From positions 10,617,928-10,681,927 of the forward strand of contig NW_027460335.1 of NCBI RefSeq assembly GCF_050947875.1: 64,000 nt of DNA. Reading direction: 5' to 3'. The translations under genes were made by a program, and so were the position numbers. This DNA comes from Dermacentor variabilis (Eukaryota; Arthropoda; Arachnida; Ixodida; Ixodidae). The notes under the pieces are model-generated. The model saw only the letters and a list, made by a program, of their open reading frames with translations, ran no database searches and was not told the origin of the DNA. Shown in pieces: positions 43,349 to 54,127 of the stretch (position 1 is the first letter of the stretch; each line of letters starts with the position of its first letter).

Positions 43349-44149
43349 TTAAGCGACCCTGCTACAGGAAACTGTCGCTGGGCAGATCACAGTCAAAATG
43401 TGTCTGTACCCCGTGGTTGTTACCGGCAGAGGTCCCACTGTATCAATAACGAGCCGTCTAAAAGGCTCCGTAATGATAGGTACCAACTTCAACGGCGCCC
43501 TCGATTTGTCCCCTGGTTTGCCCACCCGCTGACAGGTGTCACATGTCCTCACAAAGTGTTCTGCGTCACGAAAACACCCTGGCCAATAGAACTCTTGCAA
43601 GAGACGGCCCTTAGTCTTCTTAACTCGTAGGTTTCCGGACCACGAACCCCCATGCGACAAGCGCAACAGATCCTGACGGTAGCACTGAGGCACGATCAGC
43701 TGATCGAACTCCACTCCCCTGCGGTCTAGATAGTTACGGTACTGGACCCCACTTCTTTCCACAAAACGAGCATTTTTCTTGGCGATACATTCCTTGACAT
43801 TGCAGCGCATGTTTTCTAGGCTGCCATCCTTTTTTTGCTCGGTTATCAAAGCCGACCAGCTGACTTTTAGCAACCTATTAAGTCCATCTGACGTAGGCGC
43901 GACGAGCAAATCTGCAGATAGCTCTTCTAACCTTCCCATGTCGGGCATTTGCTCTCCAGTACCTGGTGCCTTCAACGCTACAGGCTCAATGTTATTCAGT
44001 TCTGACATGCTCTGAATATCAGCTTGCTGCGACTCCGACCCTTTCTCAATGTTGGACAACGTCGGCCCCGCAACTACCGCCTTTGCAGAGAGCTCCCGAA
44101 CTCTTGATCTGGTTAAGGCCTGAACGCTAGCCTCACCAAACAGCCCCTT
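43349..44149 (-). pseudogene. Linker, integrase zinc domain and start of core
   Basis: After a long linker (ELNNIEPVALKAP...) comes the HHCC region LLRLSHGGSWSGNLRVKKT and FVRTCDTCQRVGK (first His region altered from H..P.AGH.G). Then FRRLVIDTVGPLP carries the first catalytic Asp. The frame is lost shortly afterwards, near TVICPAT. The upstream stop at 44150 separates it from the protease part. Confidence 0.8.
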
Positions 44150-45166
44150 CTAGCGCAGGAGGTGATCGGACCTGTTCGAAAATAGGTACGGGTACTGGAG
44201 AGGCAGCATACATGACACTGCGGCCTCCGTCTCAAGCGCTCCGAAAGGTCCTTCAATAAGCACTTTTGCTACGGGCAGACACACGCTAATGGCTTCCACG
44301 GCTTGCTTGATCCATGCGCACTCACCCGTGAACATGTCGGGTTCTATGTAAGAGGGGTGAACTACATCCATTGCAGCTGCGGAATCACGAAGCACTCGGC
44401 ATTCTTTCCCGTTCATGAAGAGGTCTCGCATGTAAGGCTCGAGAAGCTTCATGTTCGCGTCAGTGCTGCATAATGACAAAAGCACGACTTCTGTTTTTGT
44501 TTCTCGACACTGCGCCGAAAAGTGACCCGGCTTCTGGCCCGTATAACACACGCTCGCTTGCCTCGTCTCGAACCGCTTTCTGCGTTCGGCTTCGGCTGCG
44601 GCCGTCTCCTTACGCTCGGTTGGACTGCTTTCACTCGCATCCGCACTACGTGTGTCCCCCCTTGCTCTCATGGGCGTGAACTTCGGCCACTGAAACTTGG
44701 AGCCTAATTCACCCTTTTGACCGTCCTTAGCTTTGCGAGCCCGACGCGTCGCAAGCTCCTCGGCTAGCTCGGCGGCTTTAGCCATCGTACTAACATCTGG
44801 CTTATCCAAGACCCAGTACTGCACGTTCTCAGGTAACCGACTATAAAACTGTTCCAGCCCGAAACATTGCAGAACTTTCTCGTGGTCACCAAACGCTTTC
44901 TGTTCTTTGAGCCACTCCTGCATGTTTGACATAAGCCTGTAGGCAAACTCTGTATATGACTCACTTCTGCCTTTCTCATTTTCCAGAAACTTCCGACGGA
45001 ACGCCTCCGCGGACAGCCTGTACTTTTTTAGCAGACTCGATTTCACTTGCTCGAAATCCTCTGTCTCCTCTCTCTTCAAGCGAGCGACTAGATCGTCCGC
45101 CTCGCCGGGTAACAAAGTGAGCAAGCGCTGTGGCCACGTTTCCCGAGAGACCCCTGCTTCTCGCAC
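44150..45166 (-). pseudogene. SCAN-like gag region, zinc knuckle remnant and protease
   Basis: The first ~110 residues (WPQRLLTLLPGEADDLV, FEQVKSSLLKKYRLSAEAFRRKF, FAYRLMSNMQEWL) match the helical SCAN-like capsid region of Gmr1-type gag. Near residue 200 CYTGQKPGHFSAQC is a CCHC knuckle with the second Cys replaced by Gly. Near residue 255 VLRDSAAAMDVVHPSY corresponds to a retropepsin active site where D-S-G/A is expected. The stop at 44150 cuts off the rest. Confidence 0.78.
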
Positions 45167-45606
45167 GTTCGCTCAAAGTTAATTAGGAACAAACCAATGT
45201 CCTCTCCAAGCTTAAACGGCCGCATCAGGTCAGTCATATTGAACGATACTCGTTCTCCTGCACCGCGTGCCTGACTTCCATTTCGAGCGCGTTCCATCTC
45301 TGCCTCGAGACGCTTCATTTCGAAAGCGTGTTGACGGTCGCACTCCTCTTTTTCTTTCTCTTTTTGCTCTTTACATTCGCGCTCGTCTTTCTCTTTTTCC
45401 TCTTTACGTTCGCGCTCCTGTCTTTCTCTTTTTGCCGTCTCCCTCTCCTCAATAGTCTCAAGGCATTCCGACAGCTCGTCATCCTCAGCTTCTAACTCAA
45501 GAATAGCCCTTAGCAGTTCTGGTTTTCTGAGTTTGTCTGAGACATCCAGACCCAACTCTCTTGCAAGCTCCAGCAATTTCGGTTTGCGCAACGACTTCCA
45601 ATCCAT
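45088..45606 (-). pseudogene. gag: gag N-terminus with SAP-like motif and coiled coil
   Basis: ATG at 45606 gives MDWKSLRKPKLLELARELGL and KLRKPELLRAILE, a SAP-like helix-loop-helix pattern. A highly charged (ERKEEKEKDEREC...) coiled coil over residues ~50-110 follows, then FNMTDLMRPFKLGEDIGLFL. A one-base frameshift near 45155 moves the reading to the frame continuing at 45166. SAP motifs bind nucleic acid; here the role would be in particle assembly or RNA packaging, which is inference. Confidence 0.75.
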
Positions 45607-45921
45607 GGCTGCTCTGAATGCTGCTTTCTCTACTGCCTACTATTGTCTCGCCGCAAACTAACCAGGCAGCAACGTCAACCACAATTACCAGCTCTGTTTC
45701 TAACACTAACAAAAGCCTGGCAAAACTCTGAAGAAGAAAGTCCCGCATTCACCAAACCTCGCCGCCAAGAATTCAGCGCAGTCGTTCCGCTGCAGGCAAC
45801 CAGTCATCACACAGGGCTCGTTGCACTGCTCCCGGATGGTCGTGGTGCTGCTCAGCATGCAGTCAACCGCATAGCTTCGCTGCTGGCCTCAGTTGTCGCC
45901 ATCTAACTGCTGGCAAACAGT

Positions 45922-46341
45922 TGTTGCAAATGGGTCACAAGCCCCAAGGGTAGAGTTGGCCTGACGGCCTGGGGCACAGCTGGAAGCATCCGAAGGTCCT
46001 GGCAAAGGATGAGTCGACTGCTAACAGAACAACTTGTTTATTCTCGCATCGCAAAAGAGCAGCCGGTGAGGTCGACCGAAGTGGAGAAACGGGAGGGCAC
46101 GTTACTCGACGGCAGAATTCGAAGCCTCTGTCTTGGCGTCCGGGGGCAGCTGCTTTTATACTCTCGGAGTCGAGGGCAAGAAGGAACGCCTCGATAGAGG
46201 CGCACGTGACGGCGGCGGCCGGACACGTTGTGACAAGAAGTGACGCATCCGCCGGGCTGGCGCCAGTCAGACCTCCTCGCTTCACAGTTGGGGAGCTCCT
46301 CTCCCCGGCTGCCGCGCTTTGACAAGCGTGGGCACCAACAT

Positions 46342-46411
<70 letters not shown>

Positions 46412-46577
46412 ACACACACACACACGAAGACACGTGGCATTGAAACATGCCTGGACGCGCTTGGAGGAGGCGTTGGGACAGCGCTGAACTGGCCAAAATG
46501 TCCGCCGCTGTGAACGAAGCCCCGGCGTCCGTTGCATCCGCGCCGGTTAGACCGCACGTCGGAGGCGAAACGTAACA
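45922..46577 (-). repeat. 5' LTR of the Gmr1-like element
   Basis: 656 bp, longer than its partner because of an ~82-bp (CA)n tract (46343-46425, one CATA interruption) and 38 bp at 45961-45998 deleted from the other LTR. TATA-box complement at 46153-46160. Followed by the AGTG duplication. Confidence 0.9.
46343..46425 (+). repeat. (CA)n microsatellite inside the LTR
   Basis: About 40 CA units versus about 12 in the matching position of the other LTR, so the tract changed length after insertion. Confidence 0.95.
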
Positions 46578-48627
46578 AGTGTAAGAAATTGGCGTGAAAT
46601 TGAGGCTTCGTCAGTGGCGTTACTGGTGGCTGGAAAATTCAACTGTAGTTTATGGTTCAAGGGGAAATGAATGCCATATCTCAAGAAAGTTAGATATGAC
46701 ACTTTTGTTTGAGATTTGCGATGCGTCCTTCATGATCTAGGCGCTGAGAGACAATCGGAATGCGTCCGTGATTTACAAGTGGCACGTTATTTCCGAAGAG
46801 CGCGTCTTCGAAGTGGGTATCGCAAAGGTGTAGACTGCACGGAACTTTGTTGGTTAAGCGCTGAAATCGTTGCGCCTTGTTTCAAAGACCGAGAGGAATC
46901 TGTAGGAGATTCGCATGCCATTACAGTTTGATGGTCTATATGTATACGAGGACAGCGTCCATCTCCGAAATTATAGTCGCCCCGCAGTTGCCTGCAATGC
47001 TTTTGAATACGTGTGCGATGGTACAAGTGTCAAGAATGGTAACACGGCTGAGAGTTCCGCAATCGGCATTCTGAAAGAGTACATTTTTATTCTATGCACA
47101 GAGATGAGCACCAAAAGCTGTTCGAGGATCATGTGGTGCCGGCGCCAGGTTGTGTTGCAACTCATTCTGTGGTTCGTTGAATGTTTTATTTCAACGCTGG
47201 TGCACATGGTCGTGGATAGGCTGACCGTTAGAGTTTTAAGAGTGCAGAAAATTGTCAGTGATTTTATTGCCCTGGCACGTTGACGGCATCACATAACCAC
47301 ACTTGAGTAGATCTGCCGATAAAGAACGTGAAACAGGACGTTTTGATAGCAAAGGAAAGCTGCACCAATGCTGGCGCATTGAAGTTCAGCAGCAGTAAAC
47401 AGTTATTGAAAGAGACAGAATGGGATAGGTTTAGACTCAGCGACTTACCATTGTCAGATGTCATATTGCTGTCTTGACAGCTTTGAGGGAGAACTTTAAA
47501 AACGTCTGCGGTGGGCAGCCGTGGGCAGTAGGACACTTACTTTGGATACTGTGTCCAACAAGATGCGGTCTGAAGGGACGCACCCAGAAGCGATTTGGTG
47601 GCACATAGGTGGGGCAGAGGGCAGTAATGGGACTTACCTAACTCGTGGGACTGCGGAGGAACGCACTTGCAGGGTCATGTCATCGAAACAGCGATGTTAC
47701 CGGCACAGCCTGACGGCGAGAGAACTGGTCCCAGCACGGCGTAGGTTGCATAAACGTTTTTTTTTCTGAATGAACACACACAGATTGCGTAAAGTCAACA
47801 AGACAGGACACGTCTTAGCCTAGCTCTACCGCTGGATCCCCGCATCTGTGAGCTTCGATGGCCAAGATGGAAGATGCCGAAAGGTTCATAAGCTCGTGCG
47901 TGAAATCTGCAAGATTACAGAGGGCAATATCATCGCCTGCCGCTAAGATAAAGAATGTCTTCAAATTATTCGGAAAGAGCTGACGCAGAAGTTATATATC
48001 GGTGTTGTTAGCTCTTTGAAGAAGTAGGCATTGCATGTAGACCTTTAACCACGCTGTTGTGTTGCGACAAAGCTTTTCTTCTGCGAGTAATTGCTGAAGA
48101 CACTTCCGATCGAAAACTGAATGCAGTTAGCCATGGGTTTTTTCACGTCCTATAGCGTGAAGTCTTTTACCGAGGATTAACATTCGAATATTATTCATAT
48201 CTAAGGAATGAATATCCTGAATGCTCTCGCGCTGTTCGGTATACTAAAATGGGCAACTAAAACAACAGAAATTACTATATATTCGCATGTTTTCCCCACA
48301 AAACAAGCACAGGCTTGATATGTGTTCTGACTCATCAAACAAAAAGTCTGTAGAATAGTTGGCATTGCAGAGATACCAATTTGAAATGTATGCGCCTGGA
48401 TGGATGCAGTCGCACAAGTCTTTTGGAGTGTTTGGTTGTACTCGTTCAAAGCGCCATGCACAAAGTGTTGTTTACTGAGTTAGGAAAGGCGACACGCTGA
48501 GGCGTTTTTCGCTCTGACCGTGCATGAGGTAAATATCAGCATTCTTCTCCCATTGGGGCCACTTCTTTATTTGTCTCAGATTTGGCATGTCGAAGAATCG
48601 CCATAATACAAGTGGTTCAGGGTAGCT
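46578..48627. other. Gene-poor stretch with clustered splice-donor-like words
   Basis: On the minus strand three GTAAGT words lie at about 47448, 47536 and 47640, two preceded by good acceptor-like tracts (CTGCCCACCGCAG at ~47515). They delimit open mini-exons of only ~30-60 bp. This could be a decayed gene or a repeat with donor-like units. No protein family was recognised, and open frames at 46915-47283 and 48201-48461 are not claimed as genes. Confidence 0.3.
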
Positions 48628-48891
48628 TAGGCGGCCTCGGACTGGCGTATGGCACTGAGTTCACTAATTTGGGCAATGATATTAGCAAGTAACTTGGTCA
48701 GAATGTAGAAATAGCGCATCTCTTGAGAGTTTAACTGCTGTGCAGAAAACTTGCCCAGGCCCGTAGGAACCAGAGGACAAGATTTGACAAGCCCGAAAGA
48801 GGAAATTGAATTTGAACTATAGGTGGAAGCAGCACTGGAGCTGCCTTGACTGTGTAACGGGCAGAACGCGTACCCTCGTTTATTGCCCCAG
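48628..48891 (-). CDS. Possible terminal exon, unknown protein
   Basis: After the minus-strand acceptor-like tract ending ACACATTAGTGTTAG (~48892) a frame stays open for ~87 codons to TAA at 48627. It has serine-rich (SSSAASTYSSNSISSF) and helical (YFYILTKLLANIIAQISEL) parts. There is no ATG near the beginning, in line with an internal or last exon. I recognise no domain, and a chance frame remains possible. Confidence 0.25.
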
Positions 48892-48899
48892 GCTAACAC

Positions 48900-49896
48900 T
48901 AATGTGTTCTACAATATAATCAGCGTAGCAACACAAAACAAAGCTTAAGTAGCACGTGTTTCCAAGGATACATGGCCTTCTAAACCGCCTCGATTTTCGT
49001 CAAACATCACATAGCAGTCACATTACAGTTTCATCAGATGCCGACAGGTTAGTGTTGTTTGACCAAGTGAATGCGTGCATTTGGGGCATTTGTATTATTG
49101 TGCAAAGGGTTGGCTAGTCTTGAATAGTAACAATAAAACTTCCTTGTTTTTCAGGGTCGACTGTACGTATGCTTACAAACTTACACAGAATCTTTCATTA
49201 TATTCTTTATTTTTTCATAAGTTAGCATGAAGAATGAGAAAGGTAATGCTCTTACTTTTTTACCTTGTTTCGTATTCAAAGCTTCTCAGCATAACTAGAG
49301 GTGTAAGCTTTTAGATTAAGGATAACACAGAGCGAGCATATGCTAAAATGAGAGAAAAGAGCATTCTTTTATTTCTTCCGTAGATAATGACAGTGCTTGG
49401 ATACGGAGAAAGTCACAAAATTATTACACAGGCCAAAGAGATTGTAAGCAGTATGTCTATGGCATCCTGTTATTGTAACTCTGCATTAGTGGCCTCTGGT
49501 AATGTCTATTCGCATCATAATTACACTGCGTACATCTAACGTTGACGTGCTACTAAACAATTCCCCTCACGTCACCTAACGGCTTTTTCAGTGGGCCGCA
49601 GAGAATTACTTGTTATTCTGAAACGAGACCACGATGGGGTGCTAACAGCGATACAGCAGCCATACACTTTAGCAAAATAACCAGTTGTCTCGCCTAACCT
49701 AGTGAAAAGGCGTGCGAATCAGGAGTGGCGACGTTGGATACCTTTAGTTAAGTTATTTTTTAATTAGTATTTCAGCTCCTAAACATTTTGTAGGCTGCAC
49801 TCTACACATAACATTTGCTGAAACGTGGGCCTGCTTGCTCGTAGTGTATGGTACATCGCATATTTAATGTTCCTTACTTGCCCCAAATTTTCGATG
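48900..49896. other. AT-rich intergenic stretch
   Basis: No coding frame or repeat boundary recognised. Confidence 0.45.
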
Positions 49897-50167
49897 AATT
49901 GAGAGTAATTGATAAAGGGAAAATCAGACATCCACCAGTTCGTATCAATTGCTACAAAGGAAACCGATACGGGTTCCTCGAAAGAAAAGCCTCAGAGTTG
50001 AAGAAAAATTCAACTCTTTAACTGTGAGGCTTTTCTTTCGAGGAACCCGTATGGGTTTCCTTTGTAGCAATTGCTACGAACGGGTGGATGTCTGATTTTC
50101 CCTTTATCAATGACTTCTCTCCACCTTGCGGGTTTCCGCAGAACTAGTTCGTCAAATTGAGAGTAAT
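49897..50167. mobile_element. Fold-back element with perfect 13-bp target duplication
   Basis: AATTGAGAGTAAT flanks the element exactly (49897-49909 and 50155-50167). Inside, two ~90-bp arms (about 49911-50002 and 50008-50106) are inverted copies of each other around a ~6-nt loop. On one side a ~45-bp unpaired extension (50110-50154) includes the small stem TTGCGGGTTTCCGCAG. There is no coding capacity. The plan (inverted arms plus a one-sided extension and a long duplication) is the same as at 9451-9622, suggesting a minimal Penelope-like derivative, although the sequence differs. Confidence 0.8.
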
Positions 50168-50758
50168 AATTGTAACCCCCGAGCTAAATTAGTCGATAAG
50201 ATGACAAATATTTTTATTAGAAATGAAACCGTCTAATTAAATAAATAATATATGTATACACAAATTATTTTAAGTAATAATTTAGCGCACATATTTCAGT
50301 CTACGAATCGTACTCAGCTAGTCAGTTTGCAAGGATTATCCACCTGGCACAAATTTTGAGGATCGCACCGGTTTCGAGATATGGGCCGTAAAACTTACAG
50401 TAAAAATGCACTGTTCCATTTTTTTCTTTAGAAAAGCATACCCTTATCCATTTCAGCATAAAAGTAACCGGAACGTCAATGCATTTCGTCTAGAATCTTG
50501 AAACTAGTATCTCGAAACATGAATAATCTTGGCAATTCTCTATACATCGACACGCGTAGCGAACTAACTGGCTACAATCAGTAAATTGAACCGCGCCGTA
50601 AAGTAGTTTATTCAACCGGTAAATTAGGGCAGTTATGGTAATTCTTCAATTTAGCATTTGCATATCGCGTGGAAGTAATGGCCGCATCTTCCAATAATTT
50701 ACCTTATGGCCGAGAATTATGCTACCAGCCAAAGAATTTTCTTTTGCGTTTCATGCAG
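50168..50758. other. Putative intron upstream of the exon at 50759
   Basis: AT-rich. The last ~25 bases (TTTTCTTTTGCGTTTCATGCAG) form a very good splice acceptor. Confidence 0.45.
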
Positions 50759-50947
50759 CAAAAATAACACCTGGTATTCAACGCTTAAGGTGTGGAGTTG
50801 TGACCTATGTCGATTTTTCTTGTAAGGGTGCTGAAGCGACCGTCTTCACTAAGTGGTACCTGTGTCCAATATGTTTTAGGAGAAGTAATGTTACGTTGGA
50901 GGTTGCGATGCACCAACAAGGAAAGGTCGCTGATATAAAAATCAACC
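50759..50947 (+). CDS. Candidate phase 1-1 exon of a secreted-type protein, unknown family
   Basis: The 189-bp segment (63 codons) lies between an excellent polypyrimidine/CAG acceptor (ending 50758) and a GTAAGT donor at 50948. Both borders fall after codon position 1. It is open throughout and encodes four cysteines: RLRCGVV, DFSCKG and YLCPICFRR. A more hydrophobic tail NVTLEVAMHQQGKVADIKIN follows, with an N-glycosylation sequon (NVT). The pattern suits an extracellular domain with two disulphides, but I do not recognise it. The open frame extending upstream to 50719 and to the stop at 50958 is taken as intron read-through. Confidence 0.5.
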
Positions 50948-51805
50948 GTAAGTATTAAAGTACCACAGCAATTCGCTCTGCTCTTGAGAATTACAAAGCG
51001 CTAGCAAATCTCAGCAATTCCTGAAGGTGTATTGTCTTTAGTGTTATGACGCCAAATACTAAATTATTGTTTGATAAATATGTAAAGCCTGCATCAAAGA
51101 CCGCGATAATTATGAGGGAAAAGACGAAGAGCTTACCAGAAAATATATAAAATTAAATGCGACAATGCCTTTACCTGGCTCGCATAGTTCCTAAGGAACA
51201 GCAGTGTCAGAATAGATCGTGCGCCATTCTTTCACGTTGTGCCATTTCTGTAGTTCTTCATTTGCGCAGTAAAGTATAACAGCATAATTTTACTGAAGCA
51301 GGGCGCTCCTACAACACGCGTTCTACAGTTGGTCGATTGTCTGAGCTGGGCATGACGTTCTTGCCCGGTCACCCGATGTACAGCAGGAGATTGTAGCCCG
51401 TACAATGTTTTTCTTTTTCCTGCTGACTCTTTTTACGGGATTATTATATTTATCAACTTATCGTCAGGAGCGCATGCGCGCGTGCTATATCCGAAATTTC
51501 TTTAACGTTGTTGTAGAATATTTGTGGAAAAGCCTTGTAAAATCAGACTTGGCGCATGATTTGGTGAATGTTGATGTTGCACACTCTAGAATGAACGGAA
51601 ACTGCAGCGATAGCTCTGTAATGTATGTTGATATTTGCAAAAATAATGGATTTTCTTCACCTCTCATGTTTGGTTACGACGAACGGCAACGGTTCTTGGC
51701 GCTGTCATTGTGATTCGAGTGTTGTCTTTGCTTAGCTTCATAATTCCGCCCAATAAAGAAGTAATTTGAAAAAAAAAATAACTTTGGCGTTTTGCATGCG
51801 AAAAC
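50948..51805. other. Intronic or intergenic, no recognised gene
   Basis: A 102-codon open frame at 51405-51713 begins with a hydrophobic run (MFFFFLLTLFTGLLYL) like a signal peptide, but shows no domain or splice support afterwards. Confidence 0.35.
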
Positions 51806-52003
51806 CCTGATATGAGTATGAGGCACGCCGTAGCAGGGGACTCCAGAATAAATTTGACCACCTTGGCTTCCTTAACGTGCCTCCAAGGCACACTACAAGT
51901 ATTTGCATTTCGACCACAATCAAAATGCGGCTGCCACGCACAGGATTGCATCGTCAGCCTCCGTCTTAGCAGGGCAACATCAAAGCCGCTACGCTACCAT
52001 GGA
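51806..52003 (-). mobile_element. tRNA-derived SINE, decayed
   Basis: ATGAGTATGAGGCACGCCGTAG, GGGGACTCCAGAATAAATTTGACCACC, then AAATGCGGCTGCCACG and a degenerate tRNA-like head (to ~52003) on the minus strand follow the same order as the SINE fragment at 24575-24740. Here the head region is present but mutated, so no functional A/B boxes can be read. Confidence 0.6.
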
Positions 52004-53199
52004 AGGCAGAGCTAAATTCCTAGCTGCCACATTTGGCGATGTTTACTTCTTCGCTTTCAATACAAGGTGCCAATTTGTGCTTGGTAGATGTTGACTTCAG
52101 GAGCAGACCTTGTTTAAAAGATAACTCCAATTTCTCTTTTGGGTAGAACGTAGGGCTGCTTCCTTTTGACAATAACTACCCGATACATGAGAGTGCTGGT
52201 AACAAAGTATTACTTTTGTGCAATTATTTCTGTGCATCACGGATGCTACTAGCAGCTCCAAAATAACTCTGTCTCTTGCTCCACCCCCCTCTTCCTCCAC
52301 CCTTCAAAGCCGGAGGCCAACCACCCAAACACGTGTACCCAAAATACGAAGTTTTATATGCTACACAACACTGCATTATTACCGGCAACGTGCCGCAGCC
52401 AACGCGTAAGTAAACAAGACATTGATGTGTTTGTATAAAGAGTAGCACCAGCTCATATATTGAAGTTGTAAACTATCTGTATGTGTATGCTACAAAAAAT
52501 TAAGATAATCAAACTTGAAACTTACAGGAATGGCAGGCACCGATTTGCTTCTAATTTAGAGTATTTATGATGGACTTTCTAATAAATTATTTTTCTGACA
52601 CACAGTAGCCAGAATTATTACTACAGAGTACCGTACAAGGAACATGTAGAATACGATGTAGCCCGAATCTGTCTTTAACTACGTTACAAAAGCCATTGAA
52701 GAACCTGAAGGACCCTATCGCAGTTGCTTGACAATCCGTTAAGTTGTGATAATTCTATGTTTTGTGAGGACACTGTGTACTCTTTATATAACATACAGTT
52801 CTCAAGTATATAGTGCATTATAAAACTGATCTGCGATTAAAGTTATTGGGCCCGCTAGGTGTCATCCATTATGCGCCTTTGTGCTGCCCATATGATATCG
52901 TTACAATGGGGTGGGCTTATTTACCTATGAAACAAGTGTTGCCGCGCCCACACAGAGCCACTCCAAGGACAAGCGTACTTCGTCTTTTTCTTCATCCGTC
53001 GCTGCTGTCACATTAGCATAACACTCCTCACTTGACAGACGGAGCCCGCTGGGCGACTGTGACGTGCACTGAGAGTCACGGGGATGACAGCGTTTCAGGA
53101 GAGCGACAGAAACAAGCTGCGTCTTCTTAGAACGACAATACAATGAGACACGAGAAGAGCCGCAAAAGAATGTGTCACGTCACTTAAGCAACGGTGATG
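52004..53199. other. Intergenic, decayed Gypsy 3' region in the last part
   Basis: 52004-52900 shows nothing recognisable. From about 52930 the sequence may hold the degenerate GPY/F end and 3' flank of the Gypsy whose integrase begins above 53200, but the similarity is too weak to place borders. Confidence 0.35.
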
Positions 53200-53267
53200 A
53201 CGAAATGCCCGGTGTAGCGAGTCAGAAACATGTGTTATGGGCCGTGCTTCCCAAATTGTATCCAGAT

Positions 53268-54127
53268 CTATATTATGTCCCCTTTCTCATACAACGCATT
53301 CATATGCCGTGAACCGTCGGTGATTTTGGGGCGGTCCTGGGCCGCCAGCGTACAGAGCTCAACTGTGCGACGTGCCTTCTCAGCGCAGCGGGATTTCTGG
53401 GCTATATAAGAGCCTGCATGAACTGTAAAAGGCAGAATGGTGTCAAGGAAGCTCTGGGATGGTTTAACATAAATAAGATAGAAGGGGCTGTTGCCGGTGG
53501 GTCCATGCTTTCTAGTATTGTAGGCGTATGTGACAATAGGAAAGATGTCAATGCAATTTACGTGCCTGGTATTGACATAGACAGAAAGTATGTTCGTCAA
53601 AGTTATCTTGGTGCGCTCGATCAGACCATTTCTTTGCGGGTGATACAGGGTCGCGCGGCGAAACTGACAAGCACAGAGACACAACATCTCTTGGACAACG
53701 TCGGCCACGAACAGGCGACCGCGATCACTCACAATCATACGAGTGGCCCATGACGTAGTATAACTAAAAGCAGCAGGAAGCTCGAAACGTCGATAGCCGT
53801 AGTTGTTGTCATCGCTGCTTCTTCAGCCTAACGTGTCAGATTGTTGACGCACACTATAATCCCACGGTTGTCGTTTGTTGATCGCGGGAATGGACCGAGA
53901 AGATCTACTTCAAGCATTTTAAAAGAAGCTCATGGTGGGGGTCATGGGGTGAAGAAGTCTAACCGGAGTAGTATTGGGATGCTTGAATTGCTGTCACTTG
54001 TCTCAAATGGCCACATACATTTTTATATTCCGCTGCATACTAGGCTAGTAGAATAGGCCTTGTATGCGGTGGTATGTTCTGCAGAAACCCATGAGCCTCG
54101 CAGCCGCATCATCGTGGATAGCCCGGA
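53268..54127 (-). pseudogene. Integrase of the interrupted Gypsy
   Basis: After the hAT junction the frame reads VLRAIHDDAAARLMGFCRT with HRIQGLFY (zinc region), then VDLLGPFPRS, VNNLTR, HGPLVMIVSDRG and YHPQRNGLIER (core Asp, Asp and Glu). The sequence continues to LYEKGDII at 53268. Stops at several points; inactive. Confidence 0.8.

Larger units (their letters stand above)
41783..46577 (-). mobile_element. Gmr1-like Ty3/Gypsy with integrase upstream of RNase H; RT deleted
   Basis: LTRs at 41783-42341 and 45922-46577 and the flanking duplication AGTG (41779-41782 and 46578-46581) delimit a 4.8-kb minus-strand element. Order along the element is gag (SAP-like start, coiled coil, SCAN-like region, defective zinc knuckle), protease, integrase, then only the C-terminal part of RNase H. 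Integrase before RT/RNase H is the known domain order of Gmr1-like Gypsy elements, and a SCAN-related gag is also known from that group. The RT and most of RNase H are missing, removed by an internal deletion near 42975. Confidence 0.88.

Noticed and set aside
41783..46577. Interpretation as an ordinary Gypsy with RT and RNase H deleted between protease and integrase
   Set aside because: The RNase H end lies downstream of the integrase inside the same pair of LTRs, which fits the Gmr1-like domain order better.
45935..46578. Long open frames with Cys-Val repeats, 150-200 codons, and matching frames at 41890-42342
   Set aside because: They lie inside the LTRs of the Gmr1-like element and are kept open by the CA microsatellite.
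48201..48461. Minus-strand 86-codon frame with several cysteines, and the plus-strand frame at 46915-47283
   Set aside because: Some coding flavour, but no family, no start and no clear splice borders.
51405..51713. 102-codon frame beginning with a hydrophobic, signal-like run
   Set aside because: The hydrophobic start comes from a T-rich stretch; the rest has no recognised pattern and no splice support.
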